From the NCBI GenBank assembly GCA_051305935.1, contig JBPPMG010000306.1:1-7637 (forward strand): DNA of 7,637 bases, read 5' to 3'. The notes below the pieces were generated by a model that worked only from the letters and a program-made list of their open reading frames with translations, did no database searches and was not told the origin of the DNA. This document shows positions 5,069-7,637 of the stretch, piece after piece. Every line of letters begins with the position of its first letter. Within the stretch, counting starts at the first letter, position 1. The position numbers and the translations under genes are program-made. Origin of the DNA: JACPDH01 sp051305935. Its GTDB lineage: Bacteria > Acidobacteriota > Thermoanaerobaculia > Gp7-AA8.

Positions 5069-6115
5069 ATGGCGGGCGTACGTTTACGTGACATCGTCGA
5101 GCTCGTGGGCGGAGCGTTTTCCGGCGACGGCTCGCTCGAGATCTCGGGGGTAAAGACCCTTGCGGACGCTGGTCCCGCGGATATCTCGTTCCTCGGGAAT
5201 CCGAAGTACGAGGCGCAGGTCGCCTCCTCGGCCGCCGGAGCGATCCTGGTCTCGCGGAAGCACTCGGGGGACTCCCTGCGGCTCGTTCGGGTCGACGACC
5301 CCTACGTAGCGCTCGCGTCGATCCTCACGAAGTGGTTTGCTGCCGTGCCGGGTCCTCCGACTGGCGTGTCGCCCCTCGCCTCCGTGGCGCCGACGGCGCG
5401 CCTCGGCAAGGGAGTCGCGATCGGGCCGTTCGTCTCCATCGGGGAGAATGCCGAGATCGGCGACGGGTGCGTCGTCTTCGACGGATGCTCGATCGGCGCG
5501 GACGCGCGCGTCGGACGCGGGTCGCTGCTCTACCCGAACGTGACTCTCTACCACGGCTGTATTCTCGGCGAGCGGAACATCGTCCACGCGGGCGCGGTGA
5601 TCGGCTCGGACGGCTACGGCTTCGCGACGACCGGCGGGCGGCACATGAAGATCCCGCAGATCGGCATCGTGCGCGTCGGCGACGACGTGGAGATCGGCGC
5701 GTCGACGACGATCGACCGCGCTGCGCTCGGCGAGACGGTGATCGGCGACGGGACGAAGATCGACAACCTCGTCATGATCGGACACAACGTTCACGTCGGG
5801 AAACATTGCCTTCTCGTTGCGATGGTGGGAGTGTCCGGCTCCTCGGAGCTAGGCGACTACTGCGTCATGGCGGGGCAGTCAGGGCTGGTCGGGCACATCA
5901 AGCTCGGTAACCAGGTAGTGGTGGCGGCGCAGTCGGCGGTGACGAAGGACTGGGAAGGACCGATCCAGATTTCGGGTTCACCGGCCCGTCCGCTCGGGGA
6001 GAAGTTGCGCAACGACGCGACGCTTGCCCGGATGCCGAAGCAGCTCGGGCGGGTGAAGGAGCTCGAACGCCGCGTCGCCGAGCTGGAGCGCAAACTCGCG
6101 GACAAAGGGGAGTGA
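5069..6115 (+). CDS. lpxD: UDP-3-O-acylglucosamine N-acyltransferase LpxD
   Basis: LpxD transfers the second hydroxyacyl chain from acyl-ACP to the 2-amino group of UDP-3-O-acyl-glucosamine, the third step of lipid A synthesis, in the cytosol. The 348 residues are of normal length. An N-terminal uridine-binding domain (about 1-100) contains ISFLGNPKY. A left-handed beta-helix of hexapeptide repeats follows (about 102-300, e.g. IGENAEIGDG), with SDGYGFA at 180-186 and KIPQIG at 194-199. H239 in IGHN corresponds to the catalytic His of the E. coli enzyme. The C-terminus (326-348) is a short coiled coil. The start has no Shine-Dalgarno, and a -10-like element ends 9 bases before it. fabZ follows after 7 bases. 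Confidence 0.97.
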   Translation: MAGVRLRDIVELVGGAFSGDGSLEISGVKTLADAGPADISFLGNPKYEAQVASSAAGAILVSRKHSGDSLRLVRVDDPYVALASILTKWFAAVPGPPTGVSPLASVAPTARLGKGVAIGPFVSIGENAEIGDGCVVFDGCSIGADARVGRGSLLYPNVTLYHGCILGERNIVHAGAVIGSDGYGFATTGGRHMKIPQIGIVRVGDDVEIGASTTIDRAALGETVIGDGTKIDNLVMIGHNVHVGKHCLLVAMVGVSGSSELGDYCVMAGQSGLVGHIKLGNQVVVAAQSAVTKDWEGPIQISGSPARPLGEKLRNDATLARMPKQLGRVKELERRVAELERKLADKGE

Positions 6116-6122
6116 CACTCGC

Positions 6123-6560
6123 ATGCTGACGATCCAGGAGATCATGAAACTGCTGCCTCACCGCTACCCGCTGCTGCTGGTCGACCGGGTGCTGGAGCTC
6201 GAGCCAGGCAAGCGGGTGAAGGCGATCAAGAACGTCACCGCCAACGAGCCTCACTTCACGGGACACTTCCCCGGCGCTCCGATCATGCCGGGAGTGCTGA
6301 TTCTCGAGAGCATGGCGCAGTGCGGCGCGCTGATGTTTCTCGTGGATCTGCCTGACCGCGACTCGAAGCTCTTCCTCTTCGGTGGCGTCGACAAGGCGCG
6401 CTTCCGCAGGCCGGTAGTGCCGGGCGACCAGCTCATCATCGAAGCCGAGTGCATTCAGCGCCGTTCGAACTCGGCGCGAGTTCGTGGCGTCGCCACGGTC
6501 GACGGCAACGTCGTCGCCGAGGCGGAGATTCTGAGCGTAATGGGCAACAGGCCGGAGTAG
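6123..6560 (+). CDS. fabZ: 3-hydroxyacyl-ACP dehydratase FabZ
   Basis: FabZ removes water from (3R)-hydroxyacyl-ACP to give trans-2-enoyl-ACP in type II fatty acid synthesis. It thereby draws on the hydroxyacyl-ACP pool that the neighbouring LpxA and LpxD use. The 145-residue product is a single hotdog domain of normal length. LPHRYPLLLVDRV (11-23) is the family start block, and HFPGAPIMPGV (48-58) carries the catalytic His48. E62 in LILESMAQ is the catalytic acid/base, at the same 14-residue spacing as His54 and Glu68 in E. coli. GGVDKARFRRPVVPGD (87-102) closes the active site. A purine-rich AAAGGGGAG overlaps the lpxD stop region and serves as ribosome binding site. Confidence 0.97.
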   Translation: MLTIQEIMKLLPHRYPLLLVDRVLELEPGKRVKAIKNVTANEPHFTGHFPGAPIMPGVLILESMAQCGALMFLVDLPDRDSKLFLFGGVDKARFRRPVVPGDQLIIEAECIQRRSNSARVRGVATVDGNVVAEAEILSVMGNRPE

Positions 6561-6565
6561 GACGC

Positions 6566-7348
6566 ATGGCGAAAATCCATCCCACAGCGATCGTCGATTC
6601 AACCGCGGTCATCGGGAGTGACGTCGAGATCGGGCCGTACGCAGTCCTCGAGGCCGGCGTCGAGATCGGCGACGGCAGCGAGATCGGCCCGCACGTCCGA
6701 ATCATGGGGCCGACGAAACTGGGCAAGCGCAACCGCCTCACCGGGAACGCATCGTTCGGGACCGACCCGCAGGACCTCAAGTTCGGCGGAGAGAAGACAC
6801 GGCTCGAGATCGGGGACGACAATCTCTTCCGCGAGTTCGTCACGGTCAACCGAGGCACGATGGGCGGCGGCGGCGTGACGACGATCGGCTCGAACAATCT
6901 CTTCATGGCCTACTCGCACGTTGCGCACGACTGCCACGTCGGCTCGAACGTGATTTTCGCGAACTGCGGAACGCTCGCGGGTCACGTCGAGGTCGGCGAC
7001 TTCGCGACGATCGGCGCGTTCACCGCGGTCCACCAGTTCTGCCGCGTCGGCGACCATGCATTCCTCGGCGGCGACACGATCGTCACGCAGGATGCGCTCC
7101 CGTTCGTGAAGACCGTCGGATCGCGGCCCGCGAAGACGTACGGGATCAACCACATCGGCCTTCAGCGCAAGGGCTTCTCCACCGAGTCGATCGAAGCGCT
7201 CCGCAAGGCGTACAAGCTGCTCACCCGCTCGAAGCTGCTGCAGCAGGAAGCGCTGGAGCGGATCGACGCGGAGCTCGGCGACATCCCCGAGGTGCGTTAC
7301 TTCTCCGACTTCATCAAGAGCGCGTCGAAGCGCGGGGTCGTACGCTGA
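6566..7348 (+). CDS. lpxA: UDP-GlcNAc acyltransferase LpxA
   Basis: LpxA catalyses the first step of lipid A synthesis, putting a 3-hydroxyacyl chain from acyl-ACP on position 3 of UDP-GlcNAc (or its 3-amino analogue). The product is 260 residues, matching the family. Hexapeptide repeats run from about 4 to 185. H121 in SHVAHD aligns with catalytic H125 of E. coli; H118, H140 (AGH) and H156-Q157 are also conserved. K72 in PQDLKF aligns with E. coli K76. G169 aligns with E. coli G173, which favours long (C14-type) acyl chains. A helical C-terminal domain follows (GLQRKGFS at 198-205). The ATG at 6566 is preceded by GGAG at the end of fabZ. An earlier in-frame start inside fabZ was rejected. 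Confidence 0.97.
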   Translation: MAKIHPTAIVDSTAVIGSDVEIGPYAVLEAGVEIGDGSEIGPHVRIMGPTKLGKRNRLTGNASFGTDPQDLKFGGEKTRLEIGDDNLFREFVTVNRGTMGGGGVTTIGSNNLFMAYSHVAHDCHVGSNVIFANCGTLAGHVEVGDFATIGAFTAVHQFCRVGDHAFLGGDTIVTQDALPFVKTVGSRPAKTYGINHIGLQRKGFSTESIEALRKAYKLLTRSKLLQQEALERIDAELGDIPEVRYFSDFIKSASKRGVVR

Positions 7349-7362
7349 TGGCGGGAGGGGCG

Positions 7363-7637
7363 ATGGACAAGGTGCGCATCGGCGTGGTCGGCACCGGCTA
7401 TCTCGGCAGATTGCACGCGCGCGTGCTCACGGAGATGCCGGAGGTCGAGGTCGTCGGCTTCGTCGAGCTTCGTGATGCGGTGGCGGAAGAGGTCGAAGCG
7501 AACCTGAAGCTCCGCCGCTTTGCGAGCGTCGACGAGCTCGAGGAGCATATCGAGTGTGCCGTGGTGGCGACGACGACCGACAAGCACTACGAAGTCGCGA
7601 AGAGCCTGCTCGAAGCGGGCTGCGACGTGATGATCGA
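7363..7637 (+). CDS. Gfo/Idh/MocA family NAD(P)-dependent oxidoreductase (3' end outside window)
   Basis: Only the first 91 residues are present. MDKVRIGVVGTGYLGRLHAR contains the Rossmann motif G10-T-G12-Y-L-G15. A second strand ends in FVE, and VVATTTDKHYEVAKSLLEAG continues to DVMI, just before the EKP that normally follows in this family. The start at 7363 has GGAGG 4 bases upstream. An in-frame ATG at 7348 overlaps the lpxA stop (TGATG) and is a close alternative; either way the gene is translationally tied to lpxA. In some bacteria a family member beside lpxA is GnnA, which oxidises UDP-GlcNAc at C3 to prepare a 3-amino sugar for amide-linked lipid A. That role is possible here but not shown; other sugar or polyol dehydrogenase roles remain open. 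Confidence 0.9.
   Translation, partial: MDKVRIGVVGTGYLGRLHARVLTEMPEVEVVGFVELRDAVAEEVEANLKLRRFASVDELEEHIECAVVATTTDKHYEVAKSLLEAGCDVMI

Noticed and set aside
5084..5806. Minus-strand open frame of 240 codons
   Set aside because: It is antisense to lpxD and consists of Val/Asp/Arg-rich shadow translation of the hexapeptide repeats.
6449..6565. Upstream start for lpxA
   Set aside because: It would overlap fabZ by more than 100 bases and add an Arg-rich stretch absent from LpxA; the ATG at 6566 gives the family's usual N-terminus.

Overview
The window comes from a GC-rich, Gram-negative, LPS-making bacterium. The lpxD-fabZ-lpxA run followed by a Gfo/Idh/MocA oxidoreductase, the exported c-type cytochrome and the overall codon use would fit a soil or sediment lineage such as Acidobacteriota. 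That placement is inference, and no rRNA or other lineage marker is present.

Bases 1-1300 are a piece of an integron gene-cassette array. Two attC-type sites (613-715 and 1166-1291) each carry paired R''/R' core boxes and long imperfect palindromes, and each lies at the 3' end of a small plus-strand gene. The first gene encodes a HEPN-like protein with an Rx4H motif. The second encodes a small multi-pass membrane protein, and this cassette is complete (710-1285). No integrase gene is in the window, so the array may be an integrase-less cluster or may continue to the left. A 25-bp hairpin and a TGCTACAAT promoter element precede the first gene. A dihydrofolate-reductase-family (RibD C-terminal type) gene follows the last attC and ends at a terminator-like hairpin.

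Bases 1969-3348 (minus strand) encode an exported di-haem cytochrome c of the peroxidase/MauG type, with a strong ribosome binding site and a perfect 8-bp dyad just upstream. It is convergent with the DHFR-family gene.

Bases 3349-5068 are a loosely packed stretch. They contain an isolated attC-like R' box, a conserved-looking unknown gene with CxxC/CxC cysteines, about 300 bp with no gene, a decayed fragment of a histidine-kinase ATPase domain broken by a 2-base insertion, and a short coiled-coil gene.

Bases 5069-7637 hold the lipid A operon: lpxD, fabZ, lpxA and the start of a Gfo/Idh/MocA oxidoreductase that overlaps or nearly abuts lpxA. LpxA and LpxD add the hydroxyacyl chains of lipid A, and FabZ acts on the same hydroxyacyl-ACP pool for fatty acid synthesis. 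The oxidoreductase may be GnnA-like and would then supply a 3-amino sugar for amide-linked lipid A; this is a hypothesis. The rest of the window is accessory material lying upstream of this housekeeping operon.
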